Source of the DNA: Thermodesulfobacterium hveragerdense DSM 12571 | GTDB lineage: Bacteria > Desulfobacterota > Thermodesulfobacteria > Thermodesulfobacteriales > Thermodesulfobacteriaceae | Assembly: GCF_000423845.1 (NCBI RefSeq) | Contig: NZ_AUIT01000009.1 | Span: 1 to 64,000, forward strand | Length of the DNA stretch: 64,000 bases | Reading direction: 5' to 3' | Part shown: piece by piece, positions 8,099 through 17,302 of the stretch | Position numbering within the stretch: the first letter of the stretch is position 1 | Layout: each line of letters opens with the position of its first letter | Notes under the pieces: model-generated | Told to the model about the DNA's origin: nothing | The model's input: only the letters and a program-made list of their open reading frames with translations | Databases searched by the model: none | Translations under genes and position numbers: made by a program

Positions 8099-9112
8099 CT
8101 ATGCAAACAACTTTTTAAACAAGATGGTAATAAAAAGGTTCACAAATCCCAAAGGTATTAGAACTTTCCATCCAAGACTTAATAACTGGTCAAACCTGTA
8201 TCTTGGGAAAGTAGCCCTAACCCAGATATAAAGAAAGATAAAAAGATACACCTTTAACAAAAACCACACCCATCCTGGTATCCACTTCAAAAAAGGAAGA
8301 ATAGCCATCACATATTTAGGAACGGTCCATCCACCTAAATAACACAGCGCTGCCAGGCTTGCCATGATATACATAGCTGTATATTCTCCGAGGAAAAACA
8401 AGGCATACCTAAAAGCACTATATTCGGTTAGATACCCAGCAACCAGCTCGGTTTCTGCCTCAGGAAGGTCAAAAGGGGTTCTGTTGGTTTCAGCAAAGGC
8501 AGCGATCACAAAAACCACGAAACCTATTATCTGAGGTATGGCATAAAAACCAAAAAAGGAGTTATGCTGAGCAACGACGATGTCGCTCAGCTTAAGAGAT
8601 CCTGCCATAAGAACTACCGAGGCTAAGCTTAAGGTTAGAGCGATTTCGTAGCTTAGCACCTGAGCAGCTGACCTTAGTCCACCTAAAAAGGAATATCTGC
8701 TGTTAGAGGACCAGCCTGCAAGGATAATACCATATACAGCCAAACTGGCTGAAGCCAGAATAAAAAGAACTCCTACGTTGAGGTCTGCTAAAATAAAACC
8801 TTGCTCAAAAGGGATGACCGTAAGATTAACCGCGGTAAAAGCAAAAACTATGATCGGAGCTATCTTAAATACCGGTTGATAGGCAGATTGAGGGATTATG
8901 TCTTCTTTTCCGAAAATTTTTAAAAAATCAGCTAAAGGCTGAAGAATACCATGAGGTCCTACTTCTTTTGGACCAAAACGTGCCTGAGCTCTTCCGATTA
9001 TCTTTCTTTCAGCATAGGTGGTAAAGGCCACATGCACCAAGGTTATAGCAAAGATAAATACAGTTTTTAAAACCAAAAAACCAAACTGATAAAAATCTAA
9101 AGTTCTATCCAT
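8099..9112 (-). CDS. nuoH: NADH-quinone oxidoreductase subunit H
   Basis: A 337-residue membrane subunit that joins the quinone site to the membrane arm. Family motifs are AERKIIGRAQARFGP, GILQPLADFLKIFGKED, and FAETNRTPFDLPEAETELVA followed by GYLTEYSAFRYALFFLGEY with the conserved acidic residues. Length is normal; I see no large insertion of the kind reported for some complex I types with extra pump subunits. It lies between nuoC and nuoJ in the operon. Confidence 0.94.
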   Translation of the reverse strand: MDRTLDFYQFGFLVLKTVFIFAITLVHVAFTTYAERKIIGRAQARFGPKEVGPHGILQPLADFLKIFGKEDIIPQSAYQPVFKIAPIIVFAFTAVNLTVIPFEQGFILADLNVGVLFILASASLAVYGIILAGWSSNSRYSFLGGLRSAAQVLSYEIALTLSLASVVLMAGSLKLSDIVVAQHNSFFGFYAIPQIIGFVVFVIAAFAETNRTPFDLPEAETELVAGYLTEYSAFRYALFFLGEYTAMYIMASLAALCYLGGWTVPKYVMAILPFLKWIPGWVWFLLKVYLFIFLYIWVRATFPRYRFDQLLSLGWKVLIPLGFVNLFITILFKKLFA

Positions 9113-9133
9113 GGTTTGTCCTTCTCCCTAAGT

Positions 9134-9616
9134 CTAACGGATTAGGTCCTTTACTCCATCCCAGGGGCCTTCCCCTTTAACAGGATAATCTTTTCTCAAA
9201 GGATAACCTTTCCAGTCTTCTGGCATGTAAATCCTTTTTAAATCTGGATGCCCTTTAAAAACGATCCCAAACATGTCATAGCATTCCCTTTCTAACCAGT
9301 TGGCAACAGGCCAAAGGTCTACTACACTGTCTATGGTAAGGTCTTCTTCATCGATAAGGGCTTTTATCCTAAGCTGAACCTTATTAGGAAGGCTATAAAG
9401 CTGATAAACTACCGCAAAACGAGGGATCTTCCCTAAAAAATCTACCCCAAAAAGGTCTTGCAGATAGTTAAAACTCCAATTCTCTTTAAGCCACCTTAAA
9501 ACAGCTTTTACTTTATCTTTTTTTACCACCAAAAACTTCTGTTTTCTAAACTCTCCTATCTCTAAAATTTCTTCTTTAAATTGCTGTTGAAGGTCCTTTA
9601 AGATCTCTTCAACCAT
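9134..9616 (-). CDS. nuoC: NADH-quinone oxidoreductase subunit C
   Basis: A 160-residue soluble protein of the 30-kDa complex I subunit family. The C-terminal signature ERECYDMFGIVFKGHPDLKR then GYPLRKDYPVKGEGPWDG is diagnostic. It is a separate polypeptide, not fused to NuoD. Its start lies within the end of nuoA (19-base overlap), so the two are probably translationally coupled. It contributes to the peripheral arm near the quinone site. Confidence 0.93.
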   Translation of the reverse strand: MVEEILKDLQQQFKEEILEIGEFRKQKFLVVKKDKVKAVLRWLKENWSFNYLQDLFGVDFLGKIPRFAVVYQLYSLPNKVQLRIKALIDEEDLTIDSVVDLWPVANWLERECYDMFGIVFKGHPDLKRIYMPEDWKGYPLRKDYPVKGEGPWDGVKDLIR

Positions 9617-9981
9617 TCCAAAGCCTCCTTTTTGATCTCATAAAAATAGCCTAACAAAATAAGAAAGATAAAAAACAGCATCCCCCAGAAACCAAGGAAA
9701 CCAAGGCTATTAAAGGTTAAGGCCCAAGGAAAAAGAAAGACCAACTCCACGTCAAACACCACAAAAAGGATAGCTAACACATAATAACCGATGAAGAACC
9801 TTTCTCTTACCTCTCCTGAAGGCAAATTACCTGATTCATAGGCCATAAGTTTCACAGCGGTCTTTTTCTTTGGACTAAGCAATTGATTTATAAAAATCGC
9901 GGCCACACTAAAAATGGTAGCAAAAATTAACATCAAAAAAACAGGCAAGTATTTTATCGGTAAGTAAGTACCTGGGGTCAC
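9598..9981 (-). CDS. nuoA: NADH-quinone oxidoreductase subunit A
   Basis: A 127-residue protein with three membrane segments. The NuoA loop and second-helix signature YESGNLPSGEVRERFFIGYY and FVVFDVELVFLFPWAL (conserved Asp/Glu pair) is plain; many homologues have CG where this has SG in the first loop. It follows nuoI by 3 bases and overlaps nuoC. The order I-A-C differs from the usual A-B-C-D start of bacterial nuo operons. Confidence 0.92.
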   Translation of the reverse strand: MTPGTYLPIKYLPVFLMLIFATIFSVAAIFINQLLSPKKKTAVKLMAYESGNLPSGEVRERFFIGYYVLAILFVVFDVELVFLFPWALTFNSLGFLGFWGMLFFIFLILLGYFYEIKKEALEWLKRS

Positions 9982-9984
9982 AGG

Positions 9985-10545
9985 CTAACCCTCCTTTTTA
10001 ATCCTGATAGGGGTAGGAAACCTTTTTTCATAAGGAAGTCTTATCCTTTCTATCCCTCTTAGATACCAGAATTTGTTTATATATTCTTGGTGCTTATAAA
10101 GACTTAAAAACTCATCCCAGTTTTGAAGTAACTTTTCTTTGGTAAAGTAATTTTCCTCTTTATCGTATGCTGCATACTCATAAAACTCAGTAAGGACGAT
10201 AGCATTTACAGGGCATACCTCTACACAATATCCACAATAAACACATCTAAAGGCCTCAATTTCATATTTAGTAAGCACTCTTCTTCCTGAGGTTTCATCT
10301 TCCTTGTATCCGATGTAGATGCACTGAGAAGGACAAACTCTTGCACATCTTAAACAGGCCACACATCTCTCTTTACCTGTTTCAGGGTCTCTAACTAAGG
10401 CATGTCTTCCTCTAAAACCTGGAGCGATCTCTCTTTTTTGTTTGGGGTATCTTATGGTAACCGGCTGGGTAAAAATGGTTCTTAAGGTGATTAAAAGCCC
10501 TTTTATAAGGTCTATCAACAAGATCTTTTTTAACAGTTGTTTCAT
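9985..10545 (-). CDS. nuoI: NADH-quinone oxidoreductase subunit I (two 4Fe-4S clusters)
   Basis: A 186-residue ferredoxin-like subunit. An amphipathic N-terminal stretch is followed by two cluster motifs, CVACLRCARVCPSQCIYIG (about residues 61-79) and CVYCGYCVEVCPVNAI (about 100-116), which bind the clusters that pass electrons to NuoB. The first four bases overlap the nuoD stop. The placement between nuoD and nuoA is unusual. Because NuoEFG are absent, this subunit or NuoB could also be the docking point for an alternative electron donor. Confidence 0.93.
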   Translation of the reverse strand: MKQLLKKILLIDLIKGLLITLRTIFTQPVTIRYPKQKREIAPGFRGRHALVRDPETGKERCVACLRCARVCPSQCIYIGYKEDETSGRRVLTKYEIEAFRCVYCGYCVEVCPVNAIVLTEFYEYAAYDKEENYFTKEKLLQNWDEFLSLYKHQEYINKFWYLRGIERIRLPYEKRFPTPIRIKKEG

Positions 10546-11747
10546 TTATCAGCCTCTCCCATAACGATATCAAGGGTTCCGATGATGGCTACCACGTCTG
10601 CCAAAAACTGACCCTCTGCAAGCTTAGGAATGGCTGAAATATGTATAAAAGAGGGCACCCTAATCCTTACCCGGTAAGGTCTCCCTGAGCCATCACTTAT
10701 GATAAAAAACCCAAGTTCTCCTTTTGCCCCTTCTACTGCTGAATAGATTTCCCCTTCAGGTAAAAGAGGTTCCTTCTCTTTTAAAAAAGAAATAAAAGCA
10801 CCGGTAGACCAACCTTCTGGATGAAGCTTTTTTTTACCAGAAGGGGGAAGGTCTAACTCTATAGCGTTTTCTGCCAGGATACTTCCTTCTGGCATTTTCT
10901 GAATACATTGTTTAACTATTTTAGCAGATTGCCTCATCTCTTGGACACGACATAAATATCTATCATAGGTATCTCCGTGTTTTCCTACCGGGACCTCAAA
11001 ATCTACCTCACTGTATGCGTCATAAGGGAAATGTTTTCTTACATCATAGTTTATTCCCGAACCCCTAAGACTGGGACCTGTAAGACCATAAGCTATAGCA
11101 TCTTCAGGATTTATAACTCCAACCCCTCTGGTACGGGCTATCCAAATCCTGTTTTCTGTAAGCAAACCCTCGTATTCATCTATTTTTTGAAAAAATCCAT
11201 CGATAAACCTGTCTATTTTTTCTAAGGTTTTTTCTTCTACATCAATCCTTACTCCTCCTATTCTTGGATAACTAAAGGTAAGCCTTGCTCCGCAAATTTC
11301 TTCTAAAAACCAGAGGATCTGTTCTCTTTCTCTAAAACAATAAAGAAAGACTGTCATCGCACCTATATCAAGGGCATGAGTAGCTAACCAAAGTAAATGA
11401 TTGCTAATCCTTGACAATTCGCAGACCATAGTACGGAGAAACTTAGCTCTTGGAGGAGGCTCTATCCCTAAAAGTCTCTCAACAGCCACACAATAACCTA
11501 CGTTGTTTATCATGCTTGCGATGTAATCTAACCTATCGGTTAAAGGTACAACTTGAGGATAGGTTTTAGTCTCAGCAAGCTTTTCTATACCTCGATGAAG
11601 ATACCCTACCTCAGGCCTACAGCGGGCAACCCTTTCCCCCTCAAGTTCTAAAAAAAGCTTTAACACTCCATGGGTAGCTGGATGGTGAGGACCCATCTGT
11701 AAAACAAACTTTGAGGGTTCTATCTGTTCTAAAACATACCCTTTCAT
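10542..11747 (-). CDS. nuoD: NADH-quinone oxidoreductase subunit D
   Basis: A 401-residue protein of the 49-kDa complex I subunit/NiFe hydrogenase large-subunit family. The N-terminal [20 protein letters not shown] is the classic quinone-site motif; later [27 protein letters not shown] and a C-terminal [20 protein letters not shown] end with [13 protein letters not shown]. The cysteines that bind the NiFe centre in hydrogenases are absent, so this is a NuoD and not a hydrogenase. It overlaps nuoB and nuoI by 4 bases each. Confidence 0.95.
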   Translation of the reverse strand: MKGYVLEQIEPSKFVLQMGPHHPATHGVLKLFLELEGERVARCRPEVGYLHRGIEKLAETKTYPQVVPLTDRLDYIASMINNVGYCVAVERLLGIEPPPRAKFLRTMVCELSRISNHLLWLATHALDIGAMTVFLYCFREREQILWFLEEICGARLTFSYPRIGGVRIDVEEKTLEKIDRFIDGFFQKIDEYEGLLTENRIWIARTRGVGVINPEDAIAYGLTGPSLRGSGINYDVRKHFPYDAYSEVDFEVPVGKHGDTYDRYLCRVQEMRQSAKIVKQCIQKMPEGSILAENAIELDLPPSGKKKLHPEGWSTGAFISFLKEKEPLLPEGEIYSAVEGAKGELGFFIISDGSGRPYRVRIRVPSFIHISAIPKLAEGQFLADVVAIIGTLDIVMGEADK

Positions 11748-12259
11748 TTGTTATAACCTTCTAAAATTTTTTGTTGTAATTTTATAATCCCCTGGAAAAA
11801 AGCCTCTGGCCTTGGTGGACAACCAGGTATGTAAACATCTACCGGAAGGATCTGGTCTACCCCTTGCAAAACACTATAGGTTTGAAAAATTCCTCCGGTT
11901 GAGGCACAGCTACCTACCGCAATAACGAACTTAGGCTCTGGCATCTGATCATAAAGCCTTCTCACAATCGGAGCCATTTTATAGGTAACCGTTCCGGCTA
12001 CTATCATCAAATCTGCTTGACGAGGAGAGGCTCTAAAAAGAACCCCTAACCTATCAAAATCATAATGACTGGCACCGGCTGCCATCATCTCTATCGCACA
12101 GCAGGCAAGCCCAAAGGTAAGGGGCCAAAGCGAATTTGCCCGGCCCCAGTTTATGAGTTTATCAAGGGTGGTGAGAAGGACACTATCAGTCCCTTTTATC
12201 AATTTTACCCCGTCTGCTATTTCAACCGTAGGGTCTTTCATCTTAATAGAGGTTAACAT
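11744..12259 (-). CDS. nuoB: NADH-quinone oxidoreductase subunit B (cluster N2)
   Basis: A 171-residue protein carrying the N2 4Fe-4S ligands: the paired cysteines in [14 protein letters not shown], the cysteine of [13 protein letters not shown] and that of [12 protein letters not shown]. These four residues define NuoB. The start codon lies 17 bases inside the end of the four-cluster ferredoxin gene upstream, which ties the molybdoenzyme pair to the complex I genes at the translational level. Confidence 0.95.
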   Translation of the reverse strand: MLTSIKMKDPTVEIADGVKLIKGTDSVLLTTLDKLINWGRANSLWPLTFGLACCAIEMMAAGASHYDFDRLGVLFRASPRQADLMIVAGTVTYKMAPIVRRLYDQMPEPKFVIAVGSCASTGGIFQTYSVLQGVDQILPVDVYIPGCPPRPEAFFQGIIKLQQKILEGYNK

Positions 12260-12749
12260 AGGCTTCTTTTACAAACTTTTCTCTTTTTAGGGTGGAAGCT
12301 TCTTGAGCTGAAACCCACTTTAAAGCATGGGTAGTACATTTAGACACACAAGCAGGTAAAAGTCCCTGGTCAATCCTGTCTTTACAATAATCACACTTTA
12401 CTACTTTTCCGGTCTCTGGGTTAAACTGAGGAATACCCCAAGGACAGGCAGTGATACAGTTCTTACAACCTACACAAAGATTGGGTTCTATAAAAACTAT
12501 CCCATCCTTAGCCCTTTTCTGCATGGCTCCTGTGGGACAGGCTTTTACACACCAGGGATCTTCACAATGAAAACAGGGCATAAAGATAAAACGTTGAACC
12601 ACCTGTTCGTTTATAGTTTTGATATCAGTTGGGATGATCCTGCAAAGCCTTGGACCAGGGCCTAACCCTTTGTTGGTTTTACAGTGAACCTCACAGGCAA
12701 AACAACCGATACATCTGTTGTGATCCTGATATATATAATAAAGGCTCAT
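12243..12749 (-). CDS. Four-cluster ferredoxin-like electron-transfer subunit
   Basis: A 168-residue protein of the DMSO-reductase FeS-subunit family (PsrB, DmsB, HybA or HycB type). Sixteen cysteines in four groups can bind four 4Fe-4S clusters: [37 protein letters not shown] and CDYCKDR followed by ACVSKC. There is no signal peptide or membrane anchor, so it should be cytoplasmic. It lies between the molybdopterin oxidoreductase gene (14 bases away) and nuoB (17-base overlap). I infer that it carries electrons between the Mo subunit and the NuoB/NuoI clusters. Confidence 0.88.
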   Translation of the reverse strand: MSLYYIYQDHNRCIGCFACEVHCKTNKGLGPGPRLCRIIPTDIKTINEQVVQRFIFMPCFHCEDPWCVKACPTGAMQKRAKDGIVFIEPNLCVGCKNCITACPWGIPQFNPETGKVVKCDYCKDRIDQGLLPACVSKCTTHALKWVSAQEASTLKREKFVKEAYVNLY

Positions 12750-12763
12750 AACTCCCCTCCTTC

Positions 12764-14851
12764 TTAAGCTTTTTTTACTGTTACAAAGGTTTCAAAAAGA
12801 ACACCTGTATGGCTTCCTAATGCAAATTTATCAAAAGCACCTTTAAGCAATCTTCCCTCGTTAAGCCCTTTACCATAAACCCTGCTAAGCCAGGGGATGT
12901 CGTTTTGATATCCTCTTACCATAAATACTGCCTCAGGATGGATAAAAGGAGTTACTTTGGCCTTGATCTTTCCTGTATAGTCTCCTGAGGAAACCTCTAC
13001 CCAATCTCCATCTTTAATCCTTAATCTTCCTGCTACCTCGTCGTTTATCCAGAGTTCGTTTTCTGGTTTGATTTCATTTAATAAAGGATTATTCTGGGTC
13101 CTAACATGGGTATGCATGGCTGCCCTTCCAAAAATAAGTCTAAACTCTCCTTCTTCTACCCTAGGTTTCTCTGGAGTTTTATAGGGATAAAAGTCAGGAA
13201 CCTCTCTTTCTTGCATCTTAGAAGATACTATTTCGATCTTTCCGGAAGGAGTTTTAAACTTTAGCTGATCCCGAGAATAAAGGACCTGCTCCTTACAGAG
13301 AGAAACAAAACCTTTAGCCTCAAAGTCTTCGATTTTTACTCCTGTACCCTCTAATTGATAATTCCAGATGTCCTCAATGCTTTCATAGGGGACGTATTTT
13401 TCCAAACCAAGCTTTTTACATAACTGAGTAAAAATCCACCACCTAGGCTTGGTATCATAAACCGGATCGATGGCCTTCCTTCTTAAGATAAAGGCAGGTT
13501 TAGCTCCTCTCTGTAAACCAACGATGTCATCCCTTTCAAGATAGGTTGATTCTGGAAGGATAACATCAGCAAACCAACCGGTAGTCCCATAATCTACAGG
13601 AATATGGACTAAAAGTTCGAGTTTCCTGGTGATTTCCTTGATGTCTTCTAAAGGTATCCCGGCAAAGGGATCATACCTATATACAAAAAGCGCCTTTATA
13701 GGATAGGGTTCTTCGGTTTTGATCGCTTTGTATAGATGTAAGATATGACCGGCGCCGTCATATAAAAATCCTTTGCCTAATTCAGCTTCAATTCGTTTAT
13801 CTTGAGGGGCTGGAATGGGGTCTAAAAGACTTTTTAACGGTTGAGCTCCTACTTCTTTAGGAGATTTTGCTAAAATCAAACCTCCTTTCTGTTCCAAATT
13901 TCCAAGTAAAAAGTTTAATATCCAGACTGCCCTGGCATAATAGAAAGAATCTGTATACCTTGCACCGAACCAGTAAGGATAGATTATCACCCTTGGCTTA
14001 GCTTCCGCAAGTTCTCTTGCCAATTTTATGATTTGGTACTCAGGAACTCCAGACTCTGCCTCAGCCCACTTAGGAGTATAAGGTTTTATAAAGTCTTCTA
14101 AATCTGTAATACCTGTCATATAATTATTTACAAAATCTCTGTCGTATAGATCTTCTTTTAAAATTTGATGGATCAGAGCCAGCACTACAGCATAGTCTGT
14201 CCCAGGTCTGATTTTGAAGTATCGTGTTGCCTTGGTGGCAGTTACATTTACCCTTGGGTCAAAATAAGTAAGCTTAGCTCCCTTTTCTAAAGCTTTTAAT
14301 ACATTATTAGCCTCTTTAACCACAACTGCATCAAAAAAGGCCCTACCAAAAGACACTATATGTCTGGCGTTGGCAAAATCATAACTTATTTGATTTCTCT
14401 GAATACCGATTAAACTTTGAAGAGCTAAATCTGCGTCTTTTCTACAAAGGTCATCATGGTTAAAATAGTTGGGAGAACCTATGGCCTTGATAAAAACCCT
14501 TTGCATTTCTCCAAAAAGACCACCTCCTCGGTCTAAAAGAGCCACAGACTTAGGTCCGTATTTACCGATAATCTCAGAAAGTCGGTTGGCAATGTAATTC
14601 AACGCCTCCTCCCAGGAAACCCTTTTCCATTCTCCTGACCCTCTCTCCCCTACTCTTACCATAGGACCTTGCGGACGCTCAAAATCATATAGATGGACCA
14701 ACCCAGCAGAGCCCCTGGCACAGAGTGCCCCCTCAATACCAGCTGCATAGGGATTACCCTCTATCCAGGTAATCCTTCCATCTGTTACCTCAACCCTTAT
14801 AGGACACCTTGCAGAACACATCCCACATACAGAAAACACCTGTTTTTTCAT
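12764..14851 (-). CDS. Cytoplasmic molybdopterin oxidoreductase, PsrA/PhsA-like
   Basis: A 695-residue bis-molybdopterin enzyme of the DMSO reductase superfamily. An N-terminal 4Fe-4S motif uses C9, C12, C16 and C44 (CGMCSARC). C136 in NHDDLCRKDADLAL is the likely Mo ligand. It is followed by Arg where formate dehydrogenases have His, so formate is an unlikely substrate. The ADVILPESTYLERDD-type segment and overall length are closest to polysulfide/thiosulfate reductase catalytic subunits. No Tat signal is present, so unlike most PsrA/PhsA it should stay in the cytoplasm. It heads the nuo operon and lacks an NrfD-type anchor of its own, so complex I is its probable partner. The substrate is not known. 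Confidence 0.85.
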   Translation of the reverse strand: MKKQVFSVCGMCSARCPIRVEVTDGRITWIEGNPYAAGIEGALCARGSAGLVHLYDFERPQGPMVRVGERGSGEWKRVSWEEALNYIANRLSEIIGKYGPKSVALLDRGGGLFGEMQRVFIKAIGSPNYFNHDDLCRKDADLALQSLIGIQRNQISYDFANARHIVSFGRAFFDAVVVKEANNVLKALEKGAKLTYFDPRVNVTATKATRYFKIRPGTDYAVVLALIHQILKEDLYDRDFVNNYMTGITDLEDFIKPYTPKWAEAESGVPEYQIIKLARELAEAKPRVIIYPYWFGARYTDSFYYARAVWILNFLLGNLEQKGGLILAKSPKEVGAQPLKSLLDPIPAPQDKRIEAELGKGFLYDGAGHILHLYKAIKTEEPYPIKALFVYRYDPFAGIPLEDIKEITRKLELLVHIPVDYGTTGWFADVILPESTYLERDDIVGLQRGAKPAFILRRKAIDPVYDTKPRWWIFTQLCKKLGLEKYVPYESIEDIWNYQLEGTGVKIEDFEAKGFVSLCKEQVLYSRDQLKFKTPSGKIEIVSSKMQEREVPDFYPYKTPEKPRVEEGEFRLIFGRAAMHTHVRTQNNPLLNEIKPENELWINDEVAGRLRIKDGDWVEVSSGDYTGKIKAKVTPFIHPEAVFMVRGYQNDIPWLSRVYGKGLNEGRLLKGAFDKFALGSHTGVLFETFVTVKKA

Positions 14852-15008
14852 ATACCCTCCCCTGCCTACTTTTTACCCCAAGTTTTTATAGAGTTTAATA
14901 ACAAAATTTATGCCTAAAAACAGAAAAAAAACTTACTTGCCTAATAAAGAGTCTTTCTACTAACCGATTACCTATTTGGACTGAAGGTTGTCCCAAAAAG
15001 GACAACGA
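14852..15008. other. Intergenic stretch between the hmc and Mo/nuo operons
   Basis: These 157 bases separate two same-strand operons and must hold the promoter of the Mo/nuo operon if it is not read from hmc. I see no convincing promoter hexamers. A perfect 7-bp hairpin (GTTGTCC, loop of 6, GGACAAC, 14987-15006) lies directly after the hmcC stop. It has no U-run after it on the minus strand, so at most it is a weak terminator or a processing site. Confidence 0.4.
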
Positions 15009-16205
15009 TTAGTCTGAAAGGATAGGAAGTCTTCTTATCATAAACCTGGTAGATAAGATGATTAACACAACCATCGAAAGAGAAAGAGCAACCTCCATCC
15101 AGGAAGGATAGTATTTTTGAGACCAAGGAATATACCAGTTATAGGCAATCAAACAGACTGTCAGACGATTAACTATTATCCCTAAGGCTATCCAAAAAGA
15201 CAATACCCTCACCCAAAAAGGTTTTTCTTCCTTTACAGCCCATAAAAGTAAAATCATTGGAATTACACCAAAAAGCAAATGTTCTAACACAAAAAAGACT
15301 CCATAGGTAGAACTTAAACTTATATAATGTAGTTTTTCTTGATGAAAAAGGTCTAATCCCTTAAGAAGAAGATATAACGTCAAAACCACAGCCAAAGCTT
15401 TTCCAAGACCAAGGGTCTTCTTATCAAATGCCTTTTGGTCAAACCTTTTTAGCTGATGTTTGAAATATCTATGAGTAATCGAACTTTCTATTACCACCAC
15501 AGCCATTCCACCTAACACTGCTGTAATAAGAAAAAACAAAGGTAACAAAGGAGAATACCAGAGGGGATGTAGCTTGGTTGGAGCTATCAAAAAAAGTGCT
15601 CCTAAGGCTGACTGATGGCCACCGGCTATGATCACCCCAAAAGCCGTAGCCCAAATCCCCAAGGAAGAAAAGAAGTTTCTCAACCTTTCTTGCCCTAACC
15701 ATTCAAAAAAGGAAGGGAACCACTCAACCACACAGATGATGATATACAGAAAGAAATGCCAACCAACTAAAAACAGCACCGATTCTAAACCCCAGGACCA
15801 AACGATAGGATAAAACACCCGATAATACCTTCCAAGGTCAAAAAGAAGGGCTATAACCGCAAAAACATATCCTAACAGGCTTGAAAGGATGGCAGGTCTG
15901 GCAAAACTCTTGTAATCTTTCAGTCTAAAAAGATATACCACAGTTCCTAAGGTTAACCCAGGAGCTGCAAGGGCGATACCTGCTAAAATGTCAAAGGCTA
16001 TCCACAGCCCCCAAGGATAGTCGTTATTTAAGTTGGTCGCAGGACCAAGGCCAAAAATAAGCCTATAAACCATCGCGTAAAAACCAAAAAGCAAAATTAT
16101 TCCTGCTATCACATTCCAAGGAGTAAAGAGCCCAAAAACATAAGACTTAAAATCTGGAGCTAAGAGCAACTTTTGTTTAAATCCCTTTAAATCAAACTTT
16201 TCCAT
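15009..16205 (-). CDS. hmcC: HmcC: NrfD/PsrC-family integral membrane subunit
   Basis: A 398-residue, strongly hydrophobic protein with about ten membrane segments, typical of the NrfD/PsrC family that exchanges electrons between FeS subunits and menaquinone. Recognisable family stretches are DYPWGLWIAFDILAGIALAA in the second helix and FLVGWHFFLYIIICVVEW. It ends the operon, 2 bases after the FeS subunit gene. The company of a 16-haem cytochrome and an HdrD-like protein makes HmcC the best match. Confidence 0.87.
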   Translation of the reverse strand: MEKFDLKGFKQKLLLAPDFKSYVFGLFTPWNVIAGIILLFGFYAMVYRLIFGLGPATNLNNDYPWGLWIAFDILAGIALAAPGLTLGTVVYLFRLKDYKSFARPAILSSLLGYVFAVIALLFDLGRYYRVFYPIVWSWGLESVLFLVGWHFFLYIIICVVEWFPSFFEWLGQERLRNFFSSLGIWATAFGVIIAGGHQSALGALFLIAPTKLHPLWYSPLLPLFFLITAVLGGMAVVVIESSITHRYFKHQLKRFDQKAFDKKTLGLGKALAVVLTLYLLLKGLDLFHQEKLHYISLSSTYGVFFVLEHLLFGVIPMILLLWAVKEEKPFWVRVLSFWIALGIIVNRLTVCLIAYNWYIPWSQKYYPSWMEVALSLSMVVLIILSTRFMIRRLPILSD

Positions 16206-16207
16206 CT

Positions 16208-17173
16208 TTATTCCTCGTCTTTACCCTTCTTAGACATAGCCTTATAAGCTAAGTAGACCAGCACCGGAGAGGCTAAAATTTCTAACACCTTTACGGCAAA
16301 AAGATAGTTTCTGGTATAAACCGCCGGGCTGTTTTTAAGTCCAGTAGGCAATCCTATCCTTTTAAAAGGCACCGGAGAGAGATATAACCAGCTTGTCCCA
16401 CCAAAATCGTCCTCCCCATAGACCTTAGGATAGTATCTATGTGGGTTGTCTGCAATCAATTTATAAGCAAGTTTTAATAACTCCTCCCGTTTCCCAAACT
16501 TCAAGGCATCAGCCGAACAAACAGCCACACAGGCAGGTACTTTGCCTTCAACCATCCTGTCAAAGCACATCGTGCATTTAGTAACCTGTGGGGTTAAAGG
16601 GTCATAGTATTCATAGGCAGGAATGTCAAAAGGACAGGCAACCATACAATACCTACATCCTACGCATACCGTAGGATTATAGATCACCGCCCCTTCTTCT
16701 GTCCTTGTAAATGCCCCAACAAAACACGAAGAAGCACAGGCTGGGTCTAAACAGTGCATACATTGTTTTTTTACATAGATAACTTTTCCGTCAACATCAA
16801 ACCGATTTACTACCGTAAAAGCACCGGCAGAAGGTCTTCTAATTTTTTCAAAAACTGAATTGATTTCAAATCTTGACCTTTCAAAATTTTCTATCGGCTG
16901 ATTAGGGTTTTTATTCCATTCATTACAGGCCCATTCACATCTACGACACCCTATACATTTAGTAGCATCAAAAAGTACGCCATAACTTCCTTCTTTAGGT
17001 TCGTACTTGCTCTCTTTTCTTTTTAGGTAGATCTCCCAGTTTTTAGCGTTGGCCTGGGTATGGGTGGTTTTAAAACCTCTTTCTTCTTCGATAAATTTAG
17101 AGGCTGAACCTATTCCCAAAATCCCAGGTAAGCTCAAAAAACCTTTCAAAAAATCCCTTCTTTTCATACCCAT
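16208..17173 (-). CDS. hmcB: HmcB: periplasmic four-cluster FeS protein with Tat signal
   Basis: A 321-residue protein beginning MGMKRRDFLKGFLSLPG, a Tat signal with the RRDFLK core. Four cluster motifs follow: CIGCRRCEWACNEWN, CMHCLDPACASSCF, CVGCRYCMVACP and CTMCFDR with PACVAVC. Near the C-terminus there is one hydrophobic span (VLEILASPVLVYLAYKAM), which would anchor it to the membrane from the periplasmic side. It lies between hmcD and hmcC. It should pass electrons between the multihaem cytochrome and the NrfD-like subunit. Confidence 0.88.
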   Translation of the reverse strand: MGMKRRDFLKGFLSLPGILGIGSASKFIEEERGFKTTHTQANAKNWEIYLKRKESKYEPKEGSYGVLFDATKCIGCRRCEWACNEWNKNPNQPIENFERSRFEINSVFEKIRRPSAGAFTVVNRFDVDGKVIYVKKQCMHCLDPACASSCFVGAFTRTEEGAVIYNPTVCVGCRYCMVACPFDIPAYEYYDPLTPQVTKCTMCFDRMVEGKVPACVAVCSADALKFGKREELLKLAYKLIADNPHRYYPKVYGEDDFGGTSWLYLSPVPFKRIGLPTGLKNSPAVYTRNYLFAVKVLEILASPVLVYLAYKAMSKKGKDEE

Positions 17174-17176
17174 TTC

Positions 17177-17293
17177 CTAAAACTTTTTCTTAGGCTTAAA
17201 CCATAAAAAAAGCAGGATGAACATAAAAAACGCGGCTCCAGAAATCACATATTCCGCACCATGATAACTAAAAAGTTTTTCCCATATATACAT
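17177..17293 (-). CDS. hmcD: HmcD: 38-residue single-span membrane protein
   Basis: A very small gene in the gap between the cytochrome and hmcB. It starts at ATG 17293 just after GGGAGAAAAA and encodes MYIWEKLFSYHGAEYVISGA, a hydrophobic span (about residues 15-31) and a basic end FKPKKKF. Hmc operons of sulfate reducers carry such a tiny membrane subunit in the same place between hmcA and hmcB/C, which is why I call it real. The sequence itself is too short to identify a family. Confidence 0.72.
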   Translation of the reverse strand: MYIWEKLFSYHGAEYVISGAAFFMFILLFLWFKPKKKF

Positions 17294-17302
17294 TTTTTCT
17301 CC

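Noticed and set aside
10542-11747. NiFe-hydrogenase large subunit (energy-converting hydrogenase)
   Set aside because: The protein has the NuoD quinone-site motif and lacks the CxxC pairs that hold the NiFe centre.
12764-14851. Reading the molybdoenzyme at the head of the nuo operon as a cytoplasmic formate dehydrogenase
   Set aside because: The residue after the likely Mo-ligand Cys136 is Arg, where formate dehydrogenases have a conserved His, and the overall pattern is closer to PsrA/PhsA; the substrate is left open.
14870-14960. Sigma54-like or sigma70-like promoter for the Mo/nuo operon
   Set aside because: The best match (AGGCATAAATTTTGTTA on the minus strand) lacks the -12 GC, and TATAAA there has no fitting -35 hexamer.
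14987-15006. Hairpin after hmcC as a rho-independent terminator
   Set aside because: The 7-bp stem is perfect but no U-run follows on the minus strand, so I do not call it a terminator.
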